33,191 nt of DNA from NCBI RefSeq assembly GCF_937128705.1, contig NZ_CAKZMP010000373.1, positions 1 through 33,191 on the forward strand. Direction: 5' to 3'. The notes below the pieces were generated by a model. It did not search any database, had not been told where the DNA came from, and was given only the letters and a program-made list of their open reading frames with translations. The position numbers were made by a program, and so were the translations under genes. Positions 8,073-17,637 of the stretch are shown here, piece by piece. How positions within the stretch are numbered: position 1 is the first letter of the stretch; every line of letters starts with the position of its first letter. The stretch comes from an uncultured Kiloniella sp. GTDB lineage: Bacteria; Pseudomonadota; Alphaproteobacteria; Kiloniellales; Kiloniellaceae.

Positions 8073-8229
8073 AGAAGTAAAGACCAAGTGAGAGAACACT
8101 ACACTTGATTAAGACAAGAGTTGCTCTTGAAGGCATTTAATATTAAAACCAGCGCTGAAGCATTGCTGGTTGGATAGTCACTTGATTGTCGTCCTCCAGG
8201 TAGAGTATTCCCTGTTGAGGTAGCTCAAG

Positions 8230-9441
8230 GTGACAAACCTTTCCAAAAGAATTGATACATATCTTCAGGCTATACCTAGCCAGAGATTCCGGAAGCTAAA
8301 ATGCTCTAACCTGTTGGAAGACGGTTATGTCGAACATAACGGACAGAAGCTTCTCAATTTCGCATCTAATGATTATCTTGGGTTAGCGCAAAATACTGCA
8401 ATTCGAGAGCGTGCCGCAGAATGGGCAAAGGCCTATGGCTCTGGAACTGGTGCATCGCGATTGATAACAGGTAACCACTTTACCTATGACCTTATCGAAA
8501 AAAAGCTCGCGCAATTGAAGGGATCAGAAGCTGCCTTGCTTTTGAATTCTGGGTTTCAGGCAAATTCCTCTGTTTTGGCTGCCTTGTTAAATACACGGCT
8601 CCATGGCGGGATAGGTAAACCGGAAGTATTGCTTTTCTGCGATAAACTCAATCATGCCAGTCTTCATTTTGGTATTCAGGCTGCAAACGCAAAACAAATT
8701 CGGTTCCGACATAATGACTTGAGACATCTCGCGCAACTTTTGGAAAAGCATAAAGATAGTAAACAGACCAAAATCATTGTCACGGAAAGCGTGTTTTCCA
8801 TGGATGGGGATCAGCTGGATGTTCCTGAAATCAGGTCACTTGCAAATCGCCATGATGCTTTTCTGTATATAGATGAAGCGCATGCTACGGGTGTTTTAGG
8901 TACGAAGGGCATGGGACTTTGTGCTGGGGGGATCTCTAATAATGAGCTGATTATGGGCACCTGTGGCAAGTCGCTGGGAAGTTACGGGGCTTACGTCGCC
9001 TGTTCGCAGAGCATGAAAGACTATCTGGTAAATTGCTGTAGTGGGCTCATCTATGCAACGGCACTTCCGCCTCAGGTGCTGGGGGCCATCGATGCAGCCC
9101 TAGATCTCATCCCCGAAATGGATGCCGAGCGTAGGCATTTAGCACATTGTAGCGATAATTTCAGAAGCCTGCTTAAAGACGAGGGCATAGATACGGGCCT
9201 GTCATCTACGCAAATTATTCCTGTGATTATTGGTAGTGACGAGGAGACTCTTGCGGTTGCTCATGATCTTGAGGAAAAGGGCTTCTTGGTTGGTGCTATT
9301 CGTCCGCCGACGGTGCCTGAAGGTTCTGGACGATTACGGGTTACATTAAGCTCTGTTCATACGGAAAAACAGATAGAGAGTTTGGCGAAAGTAATCATTC
9401 AAAGCGTTGCAAACATTTCTGGTGCAAAGGGCAAAGTGTGA
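8230..9441 (+). CDS. bioF: 8-amino-7-oxononanoate synthase
   Basis: A 403-residue alpha-oxoamine synthase joining pimeloyl-ACP and alanine in the first ring-forming step of biotin synthesis. Seen are NFASNDYLGLA, GTGASRLITGNH, the PLP-stacking HASLH segment, YIDEAHATGVLG and the PLP lysine in IMGTCGKSLGSYGAYV. The start is GTG at 8230, chosen because GAGG sits nine bases upstream (8217-8220) and the family N-terminus fits. The stop TGA shares one base with the ATG of the next gene, so the cluster starts as a tightly coupled operon. No BioR-like box was found ahead of it. Confidence 0.95.
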   Translation: MTNLSKRIDTYLQAIPSQRFRKLKCSNLLEDGYVEHNGQKLLNFASNDYLGLAQNTAIRERAAEWAKAYGSGTGASRLITGNHFTYDLIEKKLAQLKGSEAALLLNSGFQANSSVLAALLNTRLHGGIGKPEVLLFCDKLNHASLHFGIQAANAKQIRFRHNDLRHLAQLLEKHKDSKQTKIIVTESVFSMDGDQLDVPEIRSLANRHDAFLYIDEAHATGVLGTKGMGLCAGGISNNELIMGTCGKSLGSYGAYVACSQSMKDYLVNCCSGLIYATALPPQVLGAIDAALDLIPEMDAERRHLAHCSDNFRSLLKDEGIDTGLSSTQIIPVIIGSDEETLAVAHDLEEKGFLVGAIRPPTVPEGSGRLRVTLSSVHTEKQIESLAKVIIQSVANISGAKGKV

Positions 9442-10073
9442 TGCGGATTGTATTCGTTCATGGATGGGGCTATGGCCCAGATATATGGCAATCCGTCGTG
9501 AAATTACTGGGATCTAATATAACGTATGATCAGGTTGACTTGGGTTTCTCTGGAAAAGAACGTATCCCTCAAGGACATTATGATATTGCTGTCGGGCATT
9601 CTATGGGCTGCCAGTGGTTGTTGTCTCGGAATGATATTACGTGGGAAAAGTCGGTTTTTATAAATGGCTTTAGTCGCTTTTCTGCTTGCGATTCTTTTCC
9701 AGAAGGCGTGCATCCCAGAGTTATTGAGCGCATGCTGCGCAAATTGCCCAAGGCACCTGCGGATGTTTTAAAGTCTTTCCATAAGCTATGTGATCCAGAA
9801 GGTAAAACGGATCACCGAACAATGGAAACGCCAGATTTATCCAAACTCACTTGGGGACTTAATTTCTTGCGTGATCAAGATCAACGCTTGAATTTTACCG
9901 AGAAAAGTTCATATGTCTTGGCGGATAAAGATGATCAGGTTGTTACAGAGGCGATGACAGTTAAATTGTTTAAAGGCAATCCAGAGTGGACTGAGGGTAA
10001 AGGGCATCTATTGCCTTTGACTGATCCGGGGGCATGTTGTTCTGTTATTAAGCGGGCAATTGCAGATCTATGA
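9441..10073 (+). CDS. Alpha/beta hydrolase, likely pimeloyl-ACP methyl ester esterase (BioH/BioG type)
   Basis: A 210-residue alpha/beta hydrolase with an N-terminal oxyanion-type HGWG (7-10), nucleophile elbow GHSMG (Ser 54), a probable acid in VLADKDDQVV and a C-terminal catalytic His in GKGHLLP. Lying between bioF and bioC with overlaps on both sides (TGATG and ATGA), it is almost certainly the esterase that removes the methyl group added by BioC, releasing pimeloyl-ACP for BioF. Several unrelated hydrolase subfamilies do this job (BioH, BioG, BioJ, BioK), and I cannot assign which by eye; the short length is nearest BioG or small BioH forms. A GTG one codon earlier is an alternative start. 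Confidence 0.85.
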   Translation: MRIVFVHGWGYGPDIWQSVVKLLGSNITYDQVDLGFSGKERIPQGHYDIAVGHSMGCQWLLSRNDITWEKSVFINGFSRFSACDSFPEGVHPRVIERMLRKLPKAPADVLKSFHKLCDPEGKTDHRTMETPDLSKLTWGLNFLRDQDQRLNFTEKSSYVLADKDDQVVTEAMTVKLFKGNPEWTEGKGHLLPLTDPGACCSVIKRAIADL

Positions 10074-10924
10074 TAGAAGTCGCCTGGAAAAGAGATTTAG
10101 CCCGGCGCTTTGGTGCTGCAGCTCAAAGTTATGAAACGCAATCTGAAGTGCAACAAAAGTCCGCGAGGGCTTTGGCGGGGTACATCGCGGCTAAAATTCA
10201 AAACAAGAAACCCTTGCGTATATTGGAAATTGGCTGTGGAACAGGATATTTAACCCGTGAATTGCTCAAGCTCTATCCAGATGCACAGTGGTGGGTCACG
10301 GATATTTCTGCTGACATGCTCACGAAATGTAAGAGCTCGTTATCAGATAAAGTTACAAACCCTGAATACAGTCAAGATTCAATCTCGCACAGCTTTACGT
10401 ACGTGCTTGATCATTCCAAAATTCAATTTCATGCAATGGATGGTGAAGCCGTTGATTTGGACGGTCCGTTTGATTTGATTTGTTCCAATATGGCTTTTCA
10501 ATGGTTCCATGATCTCGAAGGAACATTGGGAAAGCTAAGTGATCTTTTAAGTACTGATGGAATGCTTGCTTTTAGCACACTTTCGCAAGGAACTTTTGGG
10601 CTGTGGCACAAGTGCCAAAATGAACTAGGGATTGAAAGACTTGCCCCGGAATTTCCCGGTGCTGTTTTTTATCACGACTGTCTCGGCGGCTTAAATGTTG
10701 ATACACAGCAACAAAAGTTTGTGCAGTGCCATAAGGACGGGTTGGATTTCTTAAGAACACTACGAGAGATCGGGGCACATTCAAGTCGGGTTGGAAGGTC
10801 TTCCCTTAGTATCATAGAGCTACGCGCTTTATTAAAAAAATATGAAAGTTGCTTTACAGACGGCCACATTGAAGCTGATTATGATGTGGTTTTTGTGCTG
10901 TGCAGCAAAAATGGCGAAAATTGA
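10070..10924 (+). CDS. bioC: Malonyl-ACP O-methyltransferase
   Basis: A 284-residue SAM-dependent methyltransferase. The N-terminus RDLARRFGAAAQSYETQSEVQ is typical of BioC, motif I is ILEIGCGTGYLTREL near residue 50, and ICSNMAFQWFHDLEGTL follows near 140. BioC methylates malonyl-ACP so that fatty acid synthesis can extend it to pimeloyl-ACP methyl ester. The ATG overlaps the preceding hydrolase stop as ATGA. The 42-bp gap to bioD keeps it in the same apparent operon. Confidence 0.93.
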   Translation: MIEVAWKRDLARRFGAAAQSYETQSEVQQKSARALAGYIAAKIQNKKPLRILEIGCGTGYLTRELLKLYPDAQWWVTDISADMLTKCKSSLSDKVTNPEYSQDSISHSFTYVLDHSKIQFHAMDGEAVDLDGPFDLICSNMAFQWFHDLEGTLGKLSDLLSTDGMLAFSTLSQGTFGLWHKCQNELGIERLAPEFPGAVFYHDCLGGLNVDTQQQKFVQCHKDGLDFLRTLREIGAHSSRVGRSSLSIIELRALLKKYESCFTDGHIEADYDVVFVLCSKNGEN

Positions 10925-10966
10925 TACAGCACTTATGCGTTAGGTTAATATTGACCCCGGTGAGGC

Positions 10967-11629
10967 ATGCAGGATAGTCCGATTAAAAAATCAAATGGTT
11001 TGTTTGTCACTGGTACGGATACGGAGGTCGGTAAGACTTTTGTTTCTGCAGCTTTGGTTAAAAGTTTAAGGGCTTCCTATTGGAAACCTGTGCAAACCGG
11101 ACCAGATCGAGATCATGATACACCTGAAATTCTACGATTAATCGGCGGTTCGGATCGTAAAATTTACCCCTGCTCTTACAGCTTTCCTGACCCTTTATCT
11201 CCTCATGAAGCGGCACGGCGTGTAGGGCAGACAATTAACCTGGATAACATCAAGCTACCTTTGGTTTCCGATGATGAATTTCTGATTGTCGAAGGGGCGG
11301 GTGGTGCTTTGGTTCCTTTGAATGACAAACTAATGATGCCCGATTTAATGGTGAAAGTTAATTTACCTGTGGTCATTGTGGCGCGTTCGGGATTGGGCAC
11401 AATCAATCACACTCTGTTGACAATTGAAGCTCTAAAAAGTCGAGGCCTCACCTTGGCAGGTGTTATTATGAACGGGCCAGAAAACAAGGGTAATCGGGAA
11501 GCAATTGAAGAATATGGCAAAGTGCCTGTGGTTGCTGAGTTGCCCAGATGTGAGGCTGTAACACCTGAAACCATCATCGGACTTATGCCTCGATTGGAGC
11601 GCTTTTCAGCGAGTTTGGGCCGTAGCTAA
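10967..11629 (+). CDS. bioD: Dethiobiotin synthetase
   Basis: A 220-residue ATP-dependent ligase that closes the ureido ring of dethiobiotin from diaminononanoate and CO2. The P-loop FVTGTDTEVGKT spans residues 13-24. YWKPVQTG (38-45) carries the substrate-binding lysine, IVEGAGGALVPL gives the metal-binding glutamate, and VARSGLGTINHT is conserved. The ATG at 10967 has GTGAGG just upstream. It follows bioC and precedes bioA on the same strand. Confidence 0.95.
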   Translation: MQDSPIKKSNGLFVTGTDTEVGKTFVSAALVKSLRASYWKPVQTGPDRDHDTPEILRLIGGSDRKIYPCSYSFPDPLSPHEAARRVGQTINLDNIKLPLVSDDEFLIVEGAGGALVPLNDKLMMPDLMVKVNLPVVIVARSGLGTINHTLLTIEALKSRGLTLAGVIMNGPENKGNREAIEEYGKVPVVAELPRCEAVTPETIIGLMPRLERFSASLGRS

Positions 11630-11680
11630 GATCATCTCTAATGAAAAATGATAATAAAAATAGTGTGAAGGGTAAAAATA

Positions 11681-13000
11681 ATGACTGACAACTTTCTTGA
11701 ACTGGATAAGCGTCATGTTTGGCATCCTTTTACACAAGCTCAAACCGCACCTGATCCTGTGGTTATTGATTCAGCCAAAGGTGTTCTTTTGCGAACCAAA
11801 GACGGGCGGGAAATTGTTGATTATATCTCGTCTTGGTGGGTGAATGTTTTCGGACATGCGAACCCAAAGATAGCCAATGCAATTTCCGAGCAGGCTAACA
11901 AGCTGGAACAAGTGATCTTTGCGGGCTTTACCCATGAACCTGCGGTGAAGTTAGCACAGGCGCTCAGCACTCTTTTGCCTGGGGATCTTAACAGGGTTTT
12001 CTTTTCAGATAATGGGTCGACAGCGGTCGAAGTGGCGATGAAAATTGCCTATCAGCATTGCCGTAATACCGGGCAGGAACAGCGCACGCGCTTCATGACA
12101 TTTGATGGCGCTTACCACGGGGATACAGTGGGGGCTATGTCCGCGGGTATTTCTTCGCAGATGTTTGATGCTTGGAAAGATCTGTTGTTTTCCGTTGATA
12201 TCATGCCCTATCCGCATACTTGGGAAGGTGATGATGCGATCGAGGCCAAAGAAAACGCGGCACTTGAAGCGATTGATCTGCACTTGGAAAGGCATGGCAA
12301 GGAAGTCTGCGCAATGATCCTTGAGCCGTTGGTTCAGGGGGCAGGGGGGATGCGTATGGTGCGTCCGGAGTTTATCAAGGCTGTGGTACAAAAGCTCCAG
12401 TCCCAGGGGATATTGGTTATCTTTGATGAGGTCATGACTGGATTTGGCCGTACAGGCGCGAACTTCGCTTGTGAGAAAATTGGCGTAACGCCGGATCTTA
12501 TTTGTATCTCAAAGGGGCTAACAGGCGGGTTCTTGCCATTATCCGTGACGGTAGCCACGGATAATCTTTATGAATCCTTTTTGGGCGAAACCTTTGATAA
12601 GGCTTTTTGCCATGGGCACTCTTTTACCGCTAACCCGCTGGGGTGTGCGGCTGCTTTGGCATCTATTGAGCTTTTACAGAGCAGTGAAACCCAAAATAAT
12701 TTTAAACGCATTGAGGCGGCTCATCACAAGGGAATGGAATATATCCGTGCGTTACCTCAAACACGCCATCATCGAATAATGGGTACAATCGGGGCCTTTG
12801 ACGCGATAGTGGATGACGGTGGCTATACCTCCTCGCTTGGCGGGGAGTTAAAAAAATGGTTTTGGGATCGTAATATGTTAATCCGTCCGCTTGGCAATGT
12901 GCTTTATCTTTTACCGCCTTATGTCATTTCTGATCAGCAAATTGATGACGCGTGGAAAGCGATGGCGTTGGCAATGGAAGAACTAAACTCTTTATCGTGA
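11681..13000 (+). CDS. bioA: Adenosylmethionine-8-amino-7-oxononanoate aminotransferase
   Basis: A 439-residue class III aminotransferase converting KAPA to diaminopelargonate with SAM as amino donor. The N-terminal DKRHVWHPFTQ and DYISSWWVNVFGHANP are BioA signatures. The middle has VFFSDNGSTAVEVAMK and YHGDTVGAMS, and the PLP lysine lies in ICISKGLTGGFLP. GAAGGG lies about 8 bases upstream of the ATG. Unlike tpa in this window it has the tryptophan-rich SAM-pocket segment, which settles the assignment. It ends 162 bp before bioB with no terminator seen, so bioB may be read through or have its own promoter. Confidence 0.95.
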   Translation: MTDNFLELDKRHVWHPFTQAQTAPDPVVIDSAKGVLLRTKDGREIVDYISSWWVNVFGHANPKIANAISEQANKLEQVIFAGFTHEPAVKLAQALSTLLPGDLNRVFFSDNGSTAVEVAMKIAYQHCRNTGQEQRTRFMTFDGAYHGDTVGAMSAGISSQMFDAWKDLLFSVDIMPYPHTWEGDDAIEAKENAALEAIDLHLERHGKEVCAMILEPLVQGAGGMRMVRPEFIKAVVQKLQSQGILVIFDEVMTGFGRTGANFACEKIGVTPDLICISKGLTGGFLPLSVTVATDNLYESFLGETFDKAFCHGHSFTANPLGCAAALASIELLQSSETQNNFKRIEAAHHKGMEYIRALPQTRHHRIMGTIGAFDAIVDDGGYTSSLGGELKKWFWDRNMLIRPLGNVLYLLPPYVISDQQIDDAWKAMALAMEELNSLS

Positions 13001-13162
13001 TACTGTTTGGAAAAAGCCTAGCAGCATATATGGATTTTTGCAGATTTTGTTGGCGCTTTTCGGCAATACTCTAAAACAGATTTTACGATAAAATACGAAG
13101 ACAACAGACTTGGATACTTGCCGAGATGACAGGCTCAGGCTAGAACAGCGTCAGAGAACAAT

Positions 13163-14311
13163 ATGGAAGTGAAATCCATCATGGATAACGAAGTTGATAT
13201 TACAGCACCCGAAGAAGTACCACAGTCTGTGAACATTTCTTCTATGGGATTTTCTTCAGGTGAGGCGGCAACAAAAAATAGTGCTGGCACGCAATCTACG
13301 GATGTTCGAAACAATTGGACACGCGAAGAAATCGAAGCGCTTTATGATTTACCAATGATGGATTTGTTGTTCCGTGCGCAGACTATGCACCGGACGTATT
13401 TTGATCCGAATAAAGTACAGCTCTCGACGCTTTTGAATATCAAAGAAGGGGGCTGTGCAGAAGACTGTAAATACTGTTCGCAATCCTCGCGCTATAAAAC
13501 TGATGTCGGCGCTAGCAAGCTGATGGATAAAGATACCGTTGTTGAATATGCAAAAAAGGCCAAGGCAAATGGGTCTGGGCGTTTTTGTATGGGAGCTGCA
13601 TGGCGCAATGTAAAAGACCGCGATATTGATAAAATATCCGAGATTGTATCGGCTGTTAAAGATCTGGGCATGGAAACCTGTATGACGCTGGGTATGCTGA
13701 ATAAAGATCAGGCTGATAATCTGAAAGAAGCGGGGCTGGATTATTATAACCATAACATTGATACATCACCTGAATATTATCCCGAGGTTATCACGACACG
13801 ATCTTTTGAAGATCGCATCGAAACCTTGGGTAATGTTCGTGATGCTGGGCTTAACGTTTGTTCCGGTGGTATTATCGGGATGGGCGAAGAACGCAAAGAT
13901 CGCGTTGGTCTCTTGATGGCTTTGGCTAATCTTCCAAAGCATCCGGGATCTGTGCCGATTAATATGCTGGTACCTGTTAAGGGCACGCCATTTGGTGATA
14001 TGCAGCGTATTGATAGTTTTGAGATGATCCGGACGGTTGCAGTTGCTCGTCTTATGATGCCAAAATCCTACGTACGTTTGTCTGCCGGGCGTCGCTCATT
14101 GGGGGACGAAGGCCAAGCCATGTGCTTTATGGCTGGCGCGAACTCAATCTTTTATGGGGATAAGCTTTTGACCACGGCCAATCCGGAAGAAAACGAAGAC
14201 ATGGCTTTGTTTGCCCGGTTGGGTTTGGAAACTGAGCAAAAGGGTGCTGTTGTTGAGCGCAATCACGAAGCACCGCGAGGCTGTGGCTCACCTGATTGTG
14301 GCTGTGTTTAA
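13163..14311 (+). CDS. bioB: Biotin synthase
   Basis: A 382-residue radical SAM enzyme inserting sulfur into dethiobiotin. The 4Fe-4S cluster cysteines are C98, C102 and C105 ([12 protein letters not shown]). Further conserved parts are [35 protein letters not shown] and [28 protein letters not shown]. The first 50 residues are extra, acidic and serine-rich compared with E. coli BioB; the ATG at 13181 (MDNEVDI) is an alternative start but would still leave most of the extension. The C-terminus CGSPDCGCV adds three cysteines. It ends the biotin cluster before a strong terminator. Confidence 0.95.
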   Translation: MEVKSIMDNEVDITAPEEVPQSVNISSMGFSSGEAATKNSAGTQSTDVRNNWTREEIEALYDLPMMDLLFRAQTMHRTYFDPNKVQLSTLLNIKEGGCAEDCKYCSQSSRYKTDVGASKLMDKDTVVEYAKKAKANGSGRFCMGAAWRNVKDRDIDKISEIVSAVKDLGMETCMTLGMLNKDQADNLKEAGLDYYNHNIDTSPEYYPEVITTRSFEDRIETLGNVRDAGLNVCSGGIIGMGEERKDRVGLLMALANLPKHPGSVPINMLVPVKGTPFGDMQRIDSFEMIRTVAVARLMMPKSYVRLSAGRRSLGDEGQAMCFMAGANSIFYGDKLLTTANPEENEDMALFARLGLETEQKGAVVERNHEAPRGCGSPDCGCV

Positions 14312-14357
14312 AGCATCAAAATAGTCCAGTTAAATAACCCTAAATGAATAGCGTATG

Positions 14358-14387
14358 AAAAAGGCGGCACGTGCCGCCTTTTTATTT
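14358..14387. terminator. Bidirectional terminator between bioB and betA
   Basis: A perfect 26-bp palindrome (14358-14383) with GC core GGCGGCAC/GTGCCGCC and an A-run on one side and a T-run on the other. It lies between convergent bioB and betA and should stop transcription both ways. Confidence 0.9.
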
Positions 14388-14401
14388 GGTTTGTGGGATA
14401 C

Positions 14402-16066
14402 TTATCTCTGTTTTGTTTCCCACTCTGGATGAATCCAGGTCGGCGCATTTGATGCTGGCAGAGGGTTGTTACCCAAAATTATGTCAGCTGCTTTCTCTGC
14501 GACCATGATGGTTGGCGCATTGAGGTTTCCGTTGGTAATCGTCGGGAAGACAGAGCTATCCACAACGCGTAGATTTTCGATGCCGCGGACCTTACACTCG
14601 TTATCTAGGACTGCCATTGGATCGTTATCTGCTCCAATTTTACATGTACAGGAAGGGTGATAGGCGCTCTCGGCATTTTCTCTGATCCAAGCGTCGAGCT
14701 CTTCATCCGATTGTAGTGCTGCGCCGGGCTGAATTTCATCCTCGCAATAAGGTGCCATTGATGGCTGTTCCATGATTTCACGGCTTAGGCGGATACATGC
14801 TCTGAATGCTTCGCGATCATCTGCGTGTTCGTTGTAATTGAACAGAATTTCAGGTTTATCGTTTACATCGCCTGACTTAATGCGAATGTGTCCTCGGCTT
14901 TTGGGTTTGTTCGGGCCGACATGAACTTGGATGCCATGTCCTTCAAAAGCAGCCTGTCCGTCATATCTCATCGCTGCAGGCAAAAAATGATACTGGATAT
15001 CAGGCCATTTTAAACCAGCCTTTGATCGGATAAAAGCACAGGATTCAAAATGGTTCGTTGCCCCTAATCCGTCTTTGAAAAGTATCCAGCGGGCGCCGAT
15101 CAAAAATTTGTTCCAAAGATCCAGTTTTCCGTTGAGGGTAATTGGTTCTTTACAGCGGAACTGGAAATAGACTTCCAGATGATCTTGAAGGTTTTCACCA
15201 ACACCGGGTAGATCATGAAGAACATCAACGCCTGCTTTTTTCAGCACATCTGATGGACCGATGCCTGAAACCTGTAGAAGTTGCGGTGTGCCGACAGAAC
15301 CTGAGGAGAGTATCACTTCGGTCGAAGCTTTAACCGTTTGGGTGACACCGCCGACTTCTATTTCAATACCAGTCGCTTTTTTACCATCCATAATAATGCG
15401 TTTAGTAAGGGCGTTTGATATGACCTTTAAGTTAGGACGCTTTATGACGGGCTTGAGATAGGCGTTTGCCGTTGACCAACGCACACCATCTTTAACCGTC
15501 ATGTGCATCGGGCCAAACCCTTCTTGGCGGTAACCATTGTAATCTTCTGTCGGTCCATAACCAGCTTCTTCACCTGCTTTGATAAAGGCTTCGTAAAGCG
15601 GGTTTTTCATCTCGTTCCCGTTACAGGTGGCGAGCGGACCGTTGTTGCCCCGATATTCGTCGCGACTACCCTTCCATGTTTCTGCCCGTTGGAAGTAAGG
15701 AAGACAGTTTTTATATCCCCACTCTGCCGCACCTTGCTCTTCCCATTCGTCAAAATCACAGGCATGGCCACGAACATAGACCATGCCGTTAATAGACGAT
15801 GAGCCGCCAAGCACTTTACCCCTAGGGCAGTGAAGGCGTCTGTTATCCATATAGGGTTCTGGTTCGGACTCAAAATCCCAGTTGTACCTTTGCATATTCA
15901 TAGGGATAGACAATGCTGTCGGCATCTGGATGAAAATAGAACTATCACTGCCGCCAGCTTCAATCAGTAATACAGAGTTGTCGGGATCTGCGCTTAAGCG
16001 ATTGGCAAGGACACAGCCCGCTGATCCGGCACCGACAATGATGTAGTCAAAGGTATCGTCTGACAT
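14402..16066 (-). CDS. betA: Choline dehydrogenase (GMC oxidoreductase)
   Basis: A 554-residue FAD-dependent GMC oxidoreductase. The N-terminal FAD loop [17 protein letters not shown] is at residues 8-24, the GMC signature [18 protein letters not shown] around 84-101, and the catalytic histidine at 470 in [10 protein letters not shown], with [13 protein letters not shown] near the C-terminus. Sequence character and the BetI-type regulator upstream favour choline oxidation to betaine aldehyde for osmoprotection or carbon supply. The usual partner betaine aldehyde dehydrogenase (betB) is not beside it. It lies 75 bp downstream of betI, probably co-transcribed. Confidence 0.92.
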   Translation of the reverse strand: MSDDTFDYIIVGAGSAGCVLANRLSADPDNSVLLIEAGGSDSSIFIQMPTALSIPMNMQRYNWDFESEPEPYMDNRRLHCPRGKVLGGSSSINGMVYVRGHACDFDEWEEQGAAEWGYKNCLPYFQRAETWKGSRDEYRGNNGPLATCNGNEMKNPLYEAFIKAGEEAGYGPTEDYNGYRQEGFGPMHMTVKDGVRWSTANAYLKPVIKRPNLKVISNALTKRIIMDGKKATGIEIEVGGVTQTVKASTEVILSSGSVGTPQLLQVSGIGPSDVLKKAGVDVLHDLPGVGENLQDHLEVYFQFRCKEPITLNGKLDLWNKFLIGARWILFKDGLGATNHFESCAFIRSKAGLKWPDIQYHFLPAAMRYDGQAAFEGHGIQVHVGPNKPKSRGHIRIKSGDVNDKPEILFNYNEHADDREAFRACIRLSREIMEQPSMAPYCEDEIQPGAALQSDEELDAWIRENAESAYHPSCTCKIGADNDPMAVLDNECKVRGIENLRVVDSSVFPTITNGNLNAPTIMVAEKAADIILGNNPLPASNAPTWIHPEWETKQR

Positions 16067-16141
16067 TGTTAGTAACTCCAGTCAATCAAGGGGGATATCC
16101 CCCTTCGTTATTTTAATCTAAAGGTCTGGCCTAAAAGATTG

Positions 16142-16729
16142 TTATTTATTTGCTTTGTATAGCAGCATCTCAAAGTAATCGAATGCAACTTCTCGTGCTT
16201 TTTCGCGTCCACTGGTATGATCTTGAAGTGAGGTTCTAACCCACAGACCGTCAATTAGTGCGACTAGTCCAAGAGCAGCATTTTCGACATCTTTAGAGGG
16301 CAGTATCATCTTAAAGATATGTTTGAATGTGCTCATCTGTCGTTTTTCATAAATATGTTGAAGACGTAACATTTCTTCAGAATGCGGGACATGTGCCCAG
16401 AAAGCGAGCCAAGCAGAAACTGTTTCAGGTTCGAACAAATGAGCATCCAGATAGGCAGATATAAGAGCTTTAATCTTATCTTCTGGTGTAGTCGCCTGTT
16501 CCAAATATTTTAATACAGAAAGCCTTAAATCAGAGAGCATGCTCTGCATTGTTGCCCGAAGCAGGTCGTCTTTATCTTTAAAATAGTGGTGGACTATTCC
16601 AGTTGAAACGCCGGCTTTTTGACTAATCAATCTTATGGTAGTATCGGCATAACCTCGCTCGTGAATAGCGGAAATAGTTGCCTCGATGAGCTGTTTTTTT
16701 CGTATGGCTTCCATTCCCACTTTGGGCAT
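16142..16729 (-). CDS. betI: BetI-type TetR repressor of choline/betaine genes
   Basis: A 195-residue TetR-family protein. Its N-terminal part GMEAIRKKQLIEATI and the helix-turn-helix IRLISQKAGVSTGIVHHYFKDKDDLL (about 32-57) match BetI closely, as do AWLAFWAHVPHSEEMLRLQ and LIDGLWVRTSL in the ligand domain. BetI represses bet genes until choline is present. It is first in the betI-betA unit, and a large inverted repeat 35-90 bp upstream of its start is the likely operator. Confidence 0.92.
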   Translation of the reverse strand: MPKVGMEAIRKKQLIEATISAIHERGYADTTIRLISQKAGVSTGIVHHYFKDKDDLLRATMQSMLSDLRLSVLKYLEQATTPEDKIKALISAYLDAHLFEPETVSAWLAFWAHVPHSEEMLRLQHIYEKRQMSTFKHIFKMILPSKDVENAALGLVALIDGLWVRTSLQDHTSGREKAREVAFDYFEMLLYKANK

Positions 16730-16763
16730 TCTAGGTGTCCTGCGTAGCTGATGTTCTGATCAG

Positions 16764-16817
16764 GTAGTGTATTTTATTTTAATTGGACGTTCAATCAATA
16801 AAAATAAAATACACTAC
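16764..16817. promoter_or_regulatory. Large inverted repeat, likely BetI operator
   Basis: Perfect 17-nt arms GTAGTGTATTTTATTTT (16764-16780) and its complement (16801-16817) enclose ATTGGACGTTCAAT (16782-16795), a 14-bp near-palindrome with one mismatched pair. The core agrees with my recollection of BetI motifs (TTGATTG...CAATCAA type). The outer AT-rich arms are unusual for a simple operator and may hold the promoter or a second operator. Confidence 0.7.
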
Positions 16818-16954
16818 TTGAATATGATGGTATGAATTTTAACGATGATTTTACTCTCGTGCGATGATTATATAGGGCGTTAGTGGAACAGTTTTTGATT
16901 GGTCCGGTACAGAACAAATAAATAACTATAAAATGAAGTCATGCTGAGGCGTTT

Positions 16955-17458
16955 ATGGATCCACTATTTATAACCAAAATTGTTTTTGTTGCATTTGTTG
17001 TTTTGGCAATGCTGATGGATCTTATTCAGATGCGGATCCCGAACATTTTGTCCTTGGCAGTTATTTTACTTTTCCCTGTTGCCTACCTTGGCAGTAATAT
17101 GCCGACCCCTTTTCTTGATCATCTTATTTCTTTTGGGATTGTACTCGTTGCTGGTCTTCTTCTGTTTGCGTTCAGAATTTTAGGGGGTGGGGATGTAAAA
17201 TTCATGGCAAGTCTGGCACTGTGGACGGGATTGGGGGTGTTACCAATCTTTGTCGTGATTATGACTTTAGTCGGGGGGGTGCAGGTTCTTTTTATTTTGA
17301 TGTTAAGAAAAGCTGCCCCACAAATTGAATATCTTTTGGCAAAGTTTAATATTATTTTGCCTGAGTGGCTGCAAAGGAATGGAGGCGTACCTTATGGTGT
17401 CTCTATCGGGACCGCTATATTGATCGTTTTTGACCAAATTCCTTTCTGGGCTGCGTAA
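16955..17458 (+). CDS. cpaA: CpaA-type prepilin peptidase (A24 family)
   Basis: A 167-residue polytopic membrane protein with about five hydrophobic segments. The two aspartates of type IV prepilin peptidases are visible: the first in AMLMDLIQMRIPN (about residue 22) and the second in GGGDVKFM (about 76). These enzymes cleave Flp-type prepilins at the cytoplasmic face. Its length equals that of CpaA rather than the longer PilD, which also methylates. TGAGGCG precedes the ATG. No flp or tad genes are nearby, so it is an orphan here; a tad cluster elsewhere in the genome is likely. Confidence 0.88.
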   Translation: MDPLFITKIVFVAFVVLAMLMDLIQMRIPNILSLAVILLFPVAYLGSNMPTPFLDHLISFGIVLVAGLLLFAFRILGGGDVKFMASLALWTGLGVLPIFVVIMTLVGGVQVLFILMLRKAAPQIEYLLAKFNIILPEWLQRNGGVPYGVSIGTAILIVFDQIPFWAA

Positions 17459-17637
17459 AGACGTAAAATTTCTTTTTCTAAATTTTGAGTATTCAAAACT
17501 TCCAAGTTTGTTTTTGAGCCTTTCATGTTGGGATGGATGAGCAACGTATCGCCATAAGCATATTTAAAAAGTAAGTATTATTAGTGATTATTATGCTATA
17601 CATACGGTGGGGTTACTTCTGTCTTTGGATGAGATAG

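Noticed and set aside
8000-13162. BioR-type operators (TTATMKATAA) before bioF or bioB
   Set aside because: Looked for by eye in both upstream regions; no match found.
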